DNA of 64,000 bases from Numida meleagris. Its lineage: Eukaryota > Chordata > Aves > Galliformes > Numididae. Position numbers and translations under genes: made by a program. Location: contig NC_034414.1 of the NCBI RefSeq assembly GCF_002078875.1, positions 12,019,348 to 12,083,347 on the forward strand, read 5' to 3'. The notes under the pieces were generated by a model, which made no database searches, was not told where the DNA came from, and saw only the letters and a list, made by a program, of their open reading frames with translations. Shown one piece after another: positions 1 to 64,000 of this stretch (within the stretch, counting starts at the first letter, position 1; every line of letters starts with the position of its first letter).

Positions 1-144
1 TCACTACATAGGATTTGGCCCACTTTCAGATAAGGCCATGCCTTTGACAAAACCAAATGCAAAAATAAAAGCCCCTAGCAATTCTGCCATCGTGCATTGC
101 AAAAGATGTTTCAATAGCCAGAATGACACAGGTCTACGTTCTTA

Positions 145-53371
<53,227 letters not shown>

Positions 53372-53448
53372 GGCGGGACCCTGCGCGCAGCCCGGCGCCG
53401 CCTCCGCCTCCGCGCACATCCAGGCGGGGCCGGCGCGGGCTGCGCGGC

Positions 53449-53503
53449 NNNNNNNNNNNNNNNNNNNNNNNNNNNNNNNNNNNNNNNNNNNNNNNNNNNN
53501 NNN
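53449..53503. other. assembly gap (55 N)
   Basis: An unresolved run of Ns inside the CpG island, 78 bp upstream of the ABCC8 start codon. It probably covers part of the 5' UTR or core promoter; the true length is unknown. Confidence 0.99.
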
Positions 53504-53809
53504 GCCCCGCCGCTCACCCCGCCTCGGGGGCCGCCCCTTTCGGTGCGCGGTCTCCGCTGACGGCCGTGGGGTTTCCGCGCCGGCCGAGCGAAGCCGGGTA
53601 CCGCGTTCTGTCACGGCGCTGCCCGGGCGGCTCTGCCCTCGCGGCCGGGGGCTGCTTGGGCGGGAAACGGGGCAGCGCGCGGCCCGGCCCCTCACAGCGC
53701 ATCGCCCTGTCTCCAGCGGGAGAGCGCTTTGTAAAAGCACTGCTTTTATTGATCTTGCCATCAGACAGGAGGAAAGAAAAGGTAATTCTCTGCGTGTGGC
53801 GCATTATCT

Positions 53810-53819
53810 CCTATATAGG
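53810..53819. promoter_or_regulatory. CArG-box / TATA-like palindrome CCTATATAGG
   Basis: A perfect CC(A/T)6GG palindrome at the outer edge of the CpG island, about 440 bp upstream of the ABCC8 ATG. This is the SRF-binding consensus and could also act as a TATA-like element. Function is not shown by sequence alone. Confidence 0.35.
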
Positions 53820-55943
53820 TTCTTTGGGGCCACAGCAGTGCGGTTAATAATAGTAAGTAAAAGCCAAGTCCTGTGTGTTTATATTTACAAATGTTAAGAG
53901 TTGCACGCACACCAGAAAGACTAGAATTATTTTAGGTTTTGGATGGAACCCAGCATTCATCTTAGCTTCTGGTTAAGCTTATCTCTGTTATACTAATAGT
54001 TATCCCATAAACAAAACAGCCTGTGCGGTTTAAATGCAGATAATTTTTAAATCATGTACTTTGGAGTATCCTGAGTCCCCAAGCAACGCAAGAGCTCTGT
54101 ATTACTGAGAAGCAAATGGTAGCAATGACTTCTTAACAGTTTACACTCTAGGCTGAAACCTCAGTGTTAGTTCTGGGGGGATGAATCGTCATCACCTTCA
54201 CTTTGTGCCTGGAGAGCTAAGCACAGAAATGGAACAGTTTGGCAAAGTCTCTACTGGAATCCAGGAGCTGAGCTCAGATCCCCAGCCCGTGCAGTGCCTC
54301 CACACCTTGAGATCATCTTCCTTTACTATGTGGTGTCAATAAGAATATTTCTAAAAAGTATTTCTTGAACTACAATCCACGAGGAGACTATGCCACTTGG
54401 AATTTGAAATGCATCTTTTCAATGGTTTTCAAATGTGACGTGGGTTATGTAAATAATGTGACAGATACATATTAGTATGTATCCAACGTATCTCAAATTC
54501 AGGTCCTTCAACTCCTTCAACAGACAGGCACTAATCGGAGAGCTACAGGCGGGTCAGAACTGTGCTGGCAATCTGGGCAGAAAGGTAGTGGATGAAATGA
54601 GGATTACAACTTGGATTACAACTGACTACTTAGCACAGAGGGAAAAAAAGCAAACTTAAACTGACAAAAATAAAATATTTTGGTAAACTGAAATTGGTAA
54701 ACTGGAGATTCTTAGCAACAAACTCACCTGTGCACACAAACTGAAGAACTTCAGTTTGCAATAGTGGTACCATAATGTTGTCCCCACTGTAACAACAATG
54801 AAATCAAAAAAGGGTGGTGAACTTGGAGTTTTTGCTCAAATGACCCTTTCTTTGTGGTCTCTCACTTAAAAGCATGTTTTGCAATTTCAGATCACTGCAT
54901 GGGCTTTTGGTTTTTTATGCATCTAGAAACACAGATACAAAACAAAAGCAAAAACAAAAACAAGCTTTTTGAAGTTCTGAACCAATATTAAAAATTAGTT
55001 AGGCACAGGAGTTGAGGCATCAAGCAGGCAAATTTTACTTTCCTGTGTATTTTGAAGGCCTTAATGGGACTAGGTATCAGGAAGAAATCTTAATCAGAAA
55101 AACCTAATACAGCAAATCCTTACTGTGATTCAGAATTTGCTATACAAGATGTACCGATCTATCTCTTTTGCTTGCTATTAAATTCTGCTCTTAGAGAGAA
55201 AAAGAAATTTGCATGAATAGGATGAAACTACAAATCTCTTTCACAAGCACGTTTAAAGGGTTGAGAGGGAAAAAATACAGAAAATCATCGCCAGAGAAAA
55301 CTGATATTTTGTTCTTGTGGAATAAATAACTCCATTCTCTTATTTCATTGAAGATACCATCTAACAAAGCAAATTAAATATCTTTGTAAAAACAGTCTAA
55401 GGTACAACTATTAAAAATAGTGTAATCAGCATAACAGTACTGTACAGAGATTCACAGAAGTGGCTGTTTTTCTCTAAATAGATCGTATTAATTTTTAATT
55501 GCCAGTCCTTATGAAAAATGAAGTAAGAACTTCCGAGTAAGTAAGTAGATCTATCTTAGAATGGAGACAAAGCACAAGCTTTGCTGGACAATGATCGTTA
55601 AACATTAGGCAAACACTCAGATAAGCATTTTAGAGCAGCTTACGTTTAAGCGCGTGCCACGACATTCCATTTAAATTAATGAATGGGCACTCTTCTGTAT
55701 CCACTTGTCACATCACCAAAACCACATCGCAAAAAAACATATGATATACGTACATATGATTCAACTGTTCAGTTTGTTTCCCGTTTTTTACATGGCAAGA
55801 ATGTTAAAACTACTTCTTTTTCCCACCTCATCTGCACAGAGTGGCATTCTCCTTTACCTGCTGCCGAGGAAGCCATACCATGTTATTGTAGGATGATGCA
55901 CACAAGCTCTTGAATACTCTTCTGACATCTTGTGGCTTTAGCT

Positions 55944-55974
55944 ACTTAATGATACGTGACCTGTATCATTAAGT
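55944..55974. repeat. perfect 12-bp inverted repeat (hairpin)
   Basis: ACTTAATGATAC, a 7-nt spacer, then GTATCATTAAGT. It can fold into a hairpin on either strand; no gene or terminator context was found. Confidence 0.85.
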
Positions 55975-57110
55975 TGTTTTATGAAGCACATTTGCCGGCG
56001 TACAACAGAACATTTAAGCAGCTGTAATTGCTTCAAATGAACTCCTCAGCTGAAAACCAGCTTCCTGCTGTGATCTAGTCAGAGCAGAGCTGACTTGGCA
56101 GTACCACGACACTTGAAATCAGCGAAAAAGATTGCTCTTCACTCACTCTGCTTTGAAGTGTTACAGAAACAGTCATGCGTTTGGTGAGACCTGACAAAAC
56201 AAGTGGTGAGCCAACAGAAGGGTTGCAGGATATTTCCCTTACTAGCATGACCAAAGCATACACCTGATGCTCCTCTGCCCTTCTGCGTCACCAGAGTTCT
56301 TCACAGCAATGAAGACAATGCCCTAACGGTGCAATGCTTTTCCTAGGTGACAGTACTCTGCATCTTGCGCTCTCTAGACAGAGAAGTTACTGTCATGCTC
56401 ATCATTTTCTCTCTTACGGACATCTACTTCTCATTCCAGAAGAGTAGCCAGCATTTTCAATTAAAGGTTTGCTCCTTGCCTGCCTACTTCTTTATTCCAC
56501 CTACAGCTCTGATTCTTCCTGTAAGGTTTTTTTTGAAGGTAATCAGTTACCTCAATTTCAGTTAGCTTGAAACTATTTGAAAATGTTTGAGTTGATAAAA
56601 GCTAAGGTGACCAATGCAGCTGTCAATTTTGGAAAAATCAGGCCTAAGACAACTTCCCGTTCACTCCTGACCATCTTTGTAAACAAATGTAAGCTCAGAA
56701 TTTCCACAATGCACCTTATTTTCCAGCACTTAAATGGTTAACGTCTGGAGTACTCCCTCTGTAGTACTTGTCGTACAAGTGTTGTGTTTTTCTCAGGAGA
56801 ATAGTGCTGTGAAGTAACATGCCAACAAACAACTCACGTGTTGGCTCTAGTGCAGTATTCTTTAGTAAACGTTATTTTAGTTACTGATTCAGTTAAGTGC
56901 CTTTGTGATTCTTGCCTTGTACATTGAGTCATATATCTAAAAGATCTTTTTGGCCTGCTCATACTACAGGTGCATTAACAAATAAACATATAACCAGTGT
57001 TGATTTCTGAAATATAATCAGGCTAAAAGTCACCGGCCTCCTTAGGAACTCTTCCAAAAACAGAAATTAGGTTGAAAACTAGAGTATGAATTGCTTATGT
57101 TAAAGACTTT

Positions 57111-57164
57111 TAGGGACAGCTTCATCTTTAGGGACATCTTCATTTTTAGGGACATCTTTACTTT
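57111..57164. repeat. three 18-bp tandem units
   Basis: TAGGGACAGCTTCATCTT, TAGGGACATCTTCATTTT and TAGGGACATCTTTACTTT lie head to tail, each exactly 18 bp, upstream of ABCC8. Confidence 0.9.
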
Positions 57165-59019
57165 TCAGAATAGAAAACAGTTTTCTGGTTAGGAACATTA
57201 TACTTATCATTAGTTGTTTTGTTTATTCACCACCTGGGAACTGGCCCAGGTTATCTTAGATTTCACCAGTGAGTAAAACTGACACAATGATTAGATCTAT
57301 CAGTTCACACTTGGATTTGGAATACATAATTCTTGTGCCACGATTTGACAAACGTATTGAACTGAAAAAGGTGGTGTTGCAATTTAATGAGTTTTTGCCC
57401 TACAATCACTTCTTCCATTCACTTTGAATAGACCTCAGTATGGTATTTATTCGAGCGTTTAAAAGAACAGCAGCACACCACATTTTGGATTTGCTTTAAA
57501 AAAAAGAAAAAAGATCACAAGTATGCATAGAAAAACTTGATCCTCCATAGCCAAGACTGTTTATTCTCTGCTGTGAGTCATCCTATCACCAACTAATTGT
57601 CAAAGGCCTACAAGTCCTATTTCAGAAAGCTTTCCTCTTGAGTTCAGCCCACATGCAGACTACATTTGGGATTTTCAGAAGCTCAAGGGAATTAAACAAT
57701 ACAAAAAGTAATGAAAATTAATTTACTTACTAGTTAGTAATTGAATTCTTAAGCTAATGAGACCTGTTTTTTTCTCCTATTGTTTAGCATTTTTTCCATT
57801 AAAATTTTAGGCAGAAGCCTATTATCTCTTAGAAAGCACTGTATTTGGCATCCATTGTTTTGGAAGCTTTGCATGGCACGTGTGACACTGCTATCTGGTG
57901 GCAATGAGTCTTGAGTGTCCTCACTTACACCAAATAGTGCACAGCCTCAGCCTTCAAATCAGCCAGAGATTCTCCACTCTGGGTAGGAAATGTTCGTGTT
58001 CTCAGACTGTTGGAGAATCAAGTGGTTGATGTCAAAGAAGAAATAAAGATTCCTTCAGCACTTCCCTCAGCCGATGAAACTTGGCACTACTCTTTGCTCT
58101 CAACAGCAGGAAAACAATATTTTTCAACGTTAGCGTTGTCCTCAAAAAATGGTGAGAAGCTGAATATCAAACTCACAAATCAGTGAGCGCTAACAAAACT
58201 AAAATAGGGCAAAAAATGCAGCATCAAGGGAGCTAAAACTGTTTGCAAATTTGAGTCACATTCAATCACTTTTTTTTTTTTTTGCCAAAACAAAGAGGAA
58301 AAATTCTAAATATAGAGTGTTGTGTGATTTTTAATTTATTTATTTATTTACTTTGAGAGAATGAAATAAGTGGAACTTTTCATTCAATAACAATTTCCCC
58401 TCCCCACCTGGGATTTGACATTTTTCTATGAAGAAAAATAACATTTTATTTAACTCCCACCGATTGTGTTAAGCAGTCAGCCAGTGAACTGGAAAAAAAA
58501 TTAGTCAACACCAAGGATTTGTCCTTGTTTGACGAGAAACCAAGGTGCCATCTGACAGACGTTCTCCATGGCCCCCTAAAGTTCCCAAGAGACGAAGACT
58601 AGTTCATCAGAGGATTGAACAGCAGCTTTGCAGCAGATCTCCACTTCAGCTGCACCAAAAAGCTCCATGAACTGCCAGTAAAACCAGCTCAACGTGTTAA
58701 AAAAAAAAAAAGGGGAACCATTTGAAAACGATGGGGAAAGAATACTGGCAGGATTCTTCCATTAATAGGAGTCAACAATAAGTTAAAGCAACAATATAGA
58801 CAGCTCTATAAAGCAAACAAGGAGTCAGAAGTGCAGCTGTACTACTGTTATGTCCTCATTATGTCCAGCTGGGACATGAGGAACTGTGCAGCAGGCTCAC
58901 GTGCAGCATCAGTGCTCCGGGGAGATGGGGCCTCTTCCTGGCTGCTACAGCTGAATAAGATCAGTAGGAACGTCTACCAATCCAGCAATATTGTGGCAAC
59001 ACAAAGCCCTCTTAGTCTG

Positions 59020-59068
59020 TCCTTGCAGGGGAGACGTTCCATCCCTTGGATCATTTTTGTGGCCGTAG
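59020..59068 (-). mobile_element. possible short CR1 scrap
   Basis: CAGGGGAGACGTTCCATCCC and TTGGATCATTTTTGTGGCC resemble an antisense internal CR1 segment. Short and diverged, so uncertain. Confidence 0.4.
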
Positions 59069-62000
59069 GTTAGTATTAATATGTTACCCAGTGCATTTAA
59101 AAACTGCAGTTGTTTTTAGAATGAATCACAGAAGCAAGGGTTTTGTACAGCTACCGTATCCCTCTAAAACTTACTTACGTGGCATGGAACGTGCTGAAAT
59201 AGAGAAAGATTCATTTCAACCTTTCAAGCAGCGTTTAAAATAAAATACTACAGCTAAACTTATACAGGATTGTTTCCTCTGTGAAATCTCTTCGGAAGAA
59301 AGCAAAAAGATTTAAAGTTGGGACGATGTTTAAGGTGTAATATATGCGCACCATTGTCATACAAATAGCTCTAAACAACTTTGGCTATTCACTTCACTGC
59401 AGGATGTAAAGCAACTGCAGATTTCTCTATAAGAACTGCTCTCAGGCTAAAATCATCCCAAGGCCATAATTAGAATTCACAATTAACATGAATGAACGTT
59501 GTTTTGGGTTTTATATCACCTATACATGGCGTGATTCCCAGATCCTACTCTTACTATTCCCAATTCTTTCTTTTTCTCATGATTATAAGTAGCCTGTGTC
59601 AGATTGCTTTCTGCTGGCTCTATTTGTTTTCTGTGATGAGAAGGGCAGTGTAAAAGCTAGTGGAAAATTTCAAGCATGTCTTCCTTTTATCAGTCCAAAT
59701 GTAATGGTGGATATCATGCAGCAAGACTCAGCCACAGAAATTTTCATATGCAATCATCAGCAGTCTATTTTTCCACATACAAGAGAACAGCAGTGCAGCA
59801 AAGAAAATGAGAACCACCTCCAGCTGGAGAGTACTGACAAGTGATGATTTTCTCACACGTGGCAGGGAAGCATCCTCAGCACAAGCCCACTGCAACTGGC
59901 CAGAACAAGAAGTTCCCAATCCCCAAACTGGCCAGGGATTCTTAACAGATGCAAAACTTCCTATTCTATCAGAGAGTATATCAACATATCATAAAGAGCA
60001 CCGGCCATTTCCCTATTTGCTTGTATTTTTGGGCCATGAGAAGTGGATCATGCTAGAATCAGGCATAAACTTTGTCCTTTTCTACTGCTTGACAACACAG
60101 CTCACTATGTTGAGTCATTGCTTCATGATTAAGAGAGTACATCAATAATGAGTGAGGTATACTTCAAACATATCTGTTCATTCACGCCTGGGTTGAGATG
60201 CACCGTTAAAAAAGGCAGCACTAGTTCATTTTGTAATTTAGAAAGCACGTCATGTATTTTGTTTGGTGAGAGGTACAGGATTGTGAATGTTTGCATTATT
60301 TAAAAAAAAATAAAGCTTTACTGCGACAGTACAGTAATACGGGTTAAATAGCTACAAGTCAGGTAGGCAACTTAATAGACTCAAACAGCTCTGTGCTGTG
60401 AACAATCCAAACACAAAATATGCTCAACCACTCAATTTTAGTCCACTTAACGCACATTCACACAATTTTTCTTGCAATCAAATTGTCTTTTTGAAGAACA
60501 GAAACATTACAGATTACACTGTGCCCACCTGTTAATCCTGAAGTCACAGCTGAAATATACGTTGGACGGCGAATAGACTTGTTTCAGCAGCACTTCTTTT
60601 CAGTCTGGGCTTCATTTGTATCATAATCATTTTTCAGCTAGGATCAGTCCAAAGCATGCTGACTTATTTATAACAATGCTTAATTTCTTTGAAAATAGAA
60701 AATCTTCACATATCCAGACATATGAGCTACGTGATGGGGAAGCTGCCTTCCCCTACATGAAATAAAAACAGCTTGGACTCAGGAGAACAATGAACACAAC
60801 TCCTCAATTACTTCAGTTTCTTCTATTCTTTTAACCAACTGCAACGTCTGTATGAATGGTTAGATGTCTACTGTAAGTGACTGTTCTGAACTGGAATAAT
60901 CTCACCCATCTTGAGGAGCTCTTCAGTTCTCAATTCGTGTTATGCACATCAATGCTGTGCACTCAGACAGCTGTCTGACTTTCACTAGGAACAGCATGCA
61001 ACTCCTCCTGTCTTACCTGGTTGGCACTTCACACTTAGGAATACGCTTAACCACAATTCTTTGTGAATAATGAAAACGGAAACCTGCATCTCTCCTCCTC
61101 TTTCTTTCTCTGTCCTCCCTTGCTGTTGGAATTGTTGCTGATTAGACGATATTCCTTGTTCAGTCTCCTCTGAAAATTTTGATGTTTATGCTGGGGAATA
61201 AGGGTAACAAAAAGAAACCATCACTTGAAAAAATCGGTTTGAAAGGATAACACTCAGAAGTTATTTCATCCTGTCAGGAAAATACTCACCGAGAGAGTTT
61301 GATCAAAGCTTACTTTTGTGCTCAGTGTTACTAGAGGAACATTTTCTATCTGTTCTTATTTACATTCTCTCTGCTGTATGGCAGTAATGGTTAAAAACCT
61401 CAAGCTGTTTGCCAGCATCAATACAGAATATCAGTTCCCCTCTTGCTAAAGCATCCAGGACTGCTTAGGGGAAAGGGTACAGAACTATGTCAGAGAAAAG
61501 CAACTTGAAACTTTTGAGAGGGTTGGAGGAAGCTTTCCTTAAATAATCTTTTCCTCTCGTTTAGAACATTCCCTGACCTCAAAGAAGTTTTCTGATTTCT
61601 ATCTGTGCTCAATTTGTTGGGAGCATCTCAGTCTCTCTCTCCCAAACTTTCTTTTAAGTACCATATAAAAAAAACCTGCTATCGCTGTTGAAGCATAATG
61701 AGTTCTACTGTTGTCTGGAAGTGAAATGGTGAGAAAAGATAAGAGGAGGTCAAGCCAGGTAAACAAGCAGTGGGAGGTTAGGAGAACCCCTTAAAGATTA
61801 AAAATTATTTGTGAAAATGAAAAGGGTCTGAAATTCAGTATGAATGCATCAGGTGCCACATTTTTTTCCATCTAAACAAGCAGTTGAATACTCCGGCCAC
61901 TGAGACTTAAAGTGTCTGAGAGCTGCGAGGCTGCAATGCACTTGATAGAAATTAATTCCTTAAAACTTCATTCTAGTGGCTGTTCACATCAGTACAGTTC

Positions 62001-62847
62001 CTGGGGTTGAAAGGTGACTAAGAGTTCCTCAACATCTCCTCTGATTCTGAGCCTGTTTTATCAATTCAAATTCAACACGCAGCAAGCATATAACAGCTAC
62101 TGCGTACAAAGAAAGCTCTTTTCAACCACAAATATGTACTCTGACATTAAACTATGGTTCTCAGTTCTGTTTGTAGTGCAAGAGGGTTTTTAGCTTATTT
62201 ATATTTAGAGATTAAAGACCATACTTGAAAAATGCTGAGATTATTTGTACATGTGCTGTTCAAATTGATTAGAAAACACACTGTTGGTGTGCACACATAT
62301 ACCCATGTCCCCTCACGCATATAAATTTGTATATGCATAAGGATTTTTTTTAAAAAAACACCTTTAAAACATTCTTAGAGGTTTTAAAAATGCTATGGTT
62401 ATATGATAAATAAAGGCTAAATTAGAAGTTCTTAGAGTGGCAGAATGCCAGTAATAAATAGATCAAAGATTTCCCAGTGCTAGTGTCCGTGAATACTAAG
62501 CAATGGTAATTCCTGCTCTGTAGTGAGGGTCATGGTTCTGATCCATATGGATTCATTTTTTGTGGCCTGCATAGAGGCACGCACAGGCTCACAGAGCAGA
62601 TGTGAAACTCAGAAGACTAATGTAATTCTTGCTCCAGTTCAGCAACTGTCAGGGTACGCTGAAGGCAACTCTGTGTCTAACACGGCCAAGAAATTCCTGA
62701 GAGAATAAGAAAGACTATTAACAGTTCTGAGAAACTCTTCCTCTGAGTAATTATCCCATAGAGATAGAGACATTGGTTCTTAGCCATCTTAACCAAACAA
62801 ACAGCTCTGAGAAACTAAACATATTCCCTCCAAGATGACAGTGAATG

Positions 62848-62870
62848 AAAAAAAAAAAAAAAAAAAAAAA
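62848..62870. repeat. A23 homopolymer
   Basis: Uninterrupted A run in the intergenic region upstream of ABCC8. Confidence 0.9.
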
Positions 62871-63032
62871 GCATGTTGTGTTAAAAGCAGTTTGAAGCAT
62901 ACATGATTCTGTCAGTGAAACACTTGGGACCTCTTTCTGCTTTGTGCATCAGATCAGAGTTTCCATACTCCCAAAGGAAACAAAGCATTGGCTGAATAAA
63001 AGAGAAAGCCCCATTTACAGCACAGTGGCAAC

Positions 63033-63177
63033 TCAAATGGGCAGCTGTTCCATGTCTGGGACGTTCTGGTCATACACATCAAAGGTACCAAAAAGGGAAG
63101 TTGCTTCAAAACTGTATAGCTTTGTCCGACTCTTTGAGCTTGCTGGCAAATGAAAGACGTGATCCAGTCCCAGAGCA
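63033..63177 (-). CDS. candidate terminal coding exon of an unknown gene
   Basis: On the minus strand, a strong acceptor (TTTATTTTTGGCTTTCAG) is followed by 47 open codons and a TGA. The peptide includes LDHVFHLPASSKSRTKLYSF and then FDVYDQNVPDMEQLPI. I do not recognise it. In mammals the 3' end of USH1C lies upstream of ABCC8 on the same strand, but the peptide does not resemble the harmonin C-terminus I know (DELTFF). No AATAAA signal was found within about 1 kb downstream. It could be a lineage-specific alternative last exon, a non-coding transcript or chance. Confidence 0.25.
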
Positions 63178-64000
63178 CTGAAAGCCAAAAATAAAGCAAA
63201 AATCTACCTGACTAATGGCGTGAGTGAGATTTCAGGAATATCAGCCTTTTTTTAAAAAAAAATAAAAAAATAAAAACGCCACCTCCTTACATTGCCATCT
63301 CAACAGAGGGTGAATGCACCAAGTAACACTTACTTACACATATATGAAGTAATGAGCAGTAACTATTTCCTCAGCTGCTTCTCATGCATTTTAAGCTGTA
63401 TCCAAGCAAGTAAAGTCAACAGGGTAGACTGGGAAAAGAAAGACAGTTTTGTGCTACAGCTCAACTGTTGGTACTCCCACAGATTTCAGATTCCTCAGCT
63501 CAGTCTTCTGTGTTCCTTTACTCTCTGAAAAAACATCAGTAAAAACACTTCTCATCTCTAAATTCTAAGGTTTCTGCGTTATGTTTCTTTTGTTCCAAGG
63601 CAGTGATTAGTACAACCAAACCCTGGTTGCAGGATGAAGTTCATTACTGGTGCATTATTGTGGCTCTATTTGCTGCTACATAGCATTAGAGCATCTCCTA
63701 AGAGAACATCTTATAGCATCACTCATTTGCATCGTCATAGTGTGCAGATGGTCACAGAATGTAGGCAAGTGGGAACCAGAGCAGGAGGAATACACCCTGC
63801 TTCAATTTCTTCTCTAGTGCTAATCACGATGCATTTGGGTTAGTCTTTTTGTTCTGAAGCCTACAGCTCTGGGTAGCTGTACCCAAAAATGTAGCAAGGG
63901 AAACATAAGGGAGCAGCTGCACTCAGCAGCATGCCAACTACCAAGTGACCAGATTTGCCCATAAAAACTCCATAAAATATTACTGCGGCTCAGACTAATG

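Larger units (their letters stand above)
53900..64000. other. intergenic region upstream of ABCC8
   Basis: About 10 kb of AT-rich DNA. Apart from the 18-bp tandem triplet, the hairpin at 55944, a possible CR1 scrap near 59020, homopolymers (including A23 at 62848), an (ATTT)n stretch near 58338 and the candidate exon near 63100, I see no genes, tRNAs or recognisable elements. USH1C, the expected upstream neighbour by vertebrate synteny, was not identified. Confidence 0.75.

Noticed and set aside
58848..58973. Minus-strand segment after TTGGTAG with 41 open codons and a stop, possible terminal exon
   Set aside because: Poor pyrimidine tract before the AG, no recognisable peptide, and a probable CR1 scrap next to it. 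Weaker than the candidate at 63033.

Overview
This is vertebrate nuclear DNA, almost certainly from a bird and probably from a galliform (chicken-like) species. The evidence is the intron-rich layout, AT-rich introns, several CR1 LINE 3' ends with the typical ATTCTATG tails, an avian-looking solo LTR, and a short GC-rich CpG-island promoter containing an assembly gap of Ns. There is no bacterial, phage or CRISPR content.

The window is dominated by one gene on the minus strand: ABCC8, encoding SUR1, the sulfonylurea-receptor subunit of the pancreatic and neuronal KATP channel. I could place 28 consecutive coding exons, from the start codon at 53371 down to exon 28 ending at 146. Every junction used has GT/AG ends and keeps the reading frame. 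Together they give 3551 coding bases (about 1184 codons), roughly the first three quarters of a protein of about 1580 residues. They cover TMD0, the L0 linker, TMD1, the complete first nucleotide-binding domain (Walker A, Q-loop, signature, Walker B, H-loop), the acidic linker and the first half of TMD2. The remaining TMD2 exons and NBD2 lie beyond position 1. ABCC8 is chosen over its paralogue ABCC9 (SUR2) from diagnostic stretches in exons 2, 3, 4, 8 and 27. Several positions in exons 15, 16 and 24 nevertheless carry SUR2-like residues.

Layout along the plus strand: 1-18.9 kb holds exons 28 to 15 (TMD2, linker, NBD1). 18.9-29.3 kb holds exons 14 to 9 (the RKR-bearing connector and most of TMD1). 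33.4-43.2 kb holds exons 8 to 5. 45.6-53.4 kb holds exons 4 to 1 (TMD0). A CpG island spans about 52.8-53.75 kb. The last 10 kb (53.9-64 kb) is upstream intergenic DNA with no gene I can name. It contains small repeats, a 12-bp perfect hairpin and one candidate terminal exon of unknown gene on the minus strand near 63.1 kb.

Mobile elements are sparse: four clear CR1 fragments, a CR1 split by a 512-bp solo LTR with a 5-bp target-site duplication, one possible further CR1 scrap and two ancient MIR-like relics. I found no undescribed multi-gene system. The points most worth checking are the paired symmetric 36-nt exons 17 and 18 in NBD1, the very weak donor after exon 23, a Trp-to-Cys change in TMD2, the SUR2-like residues, and the orphan exon candidate upstream.
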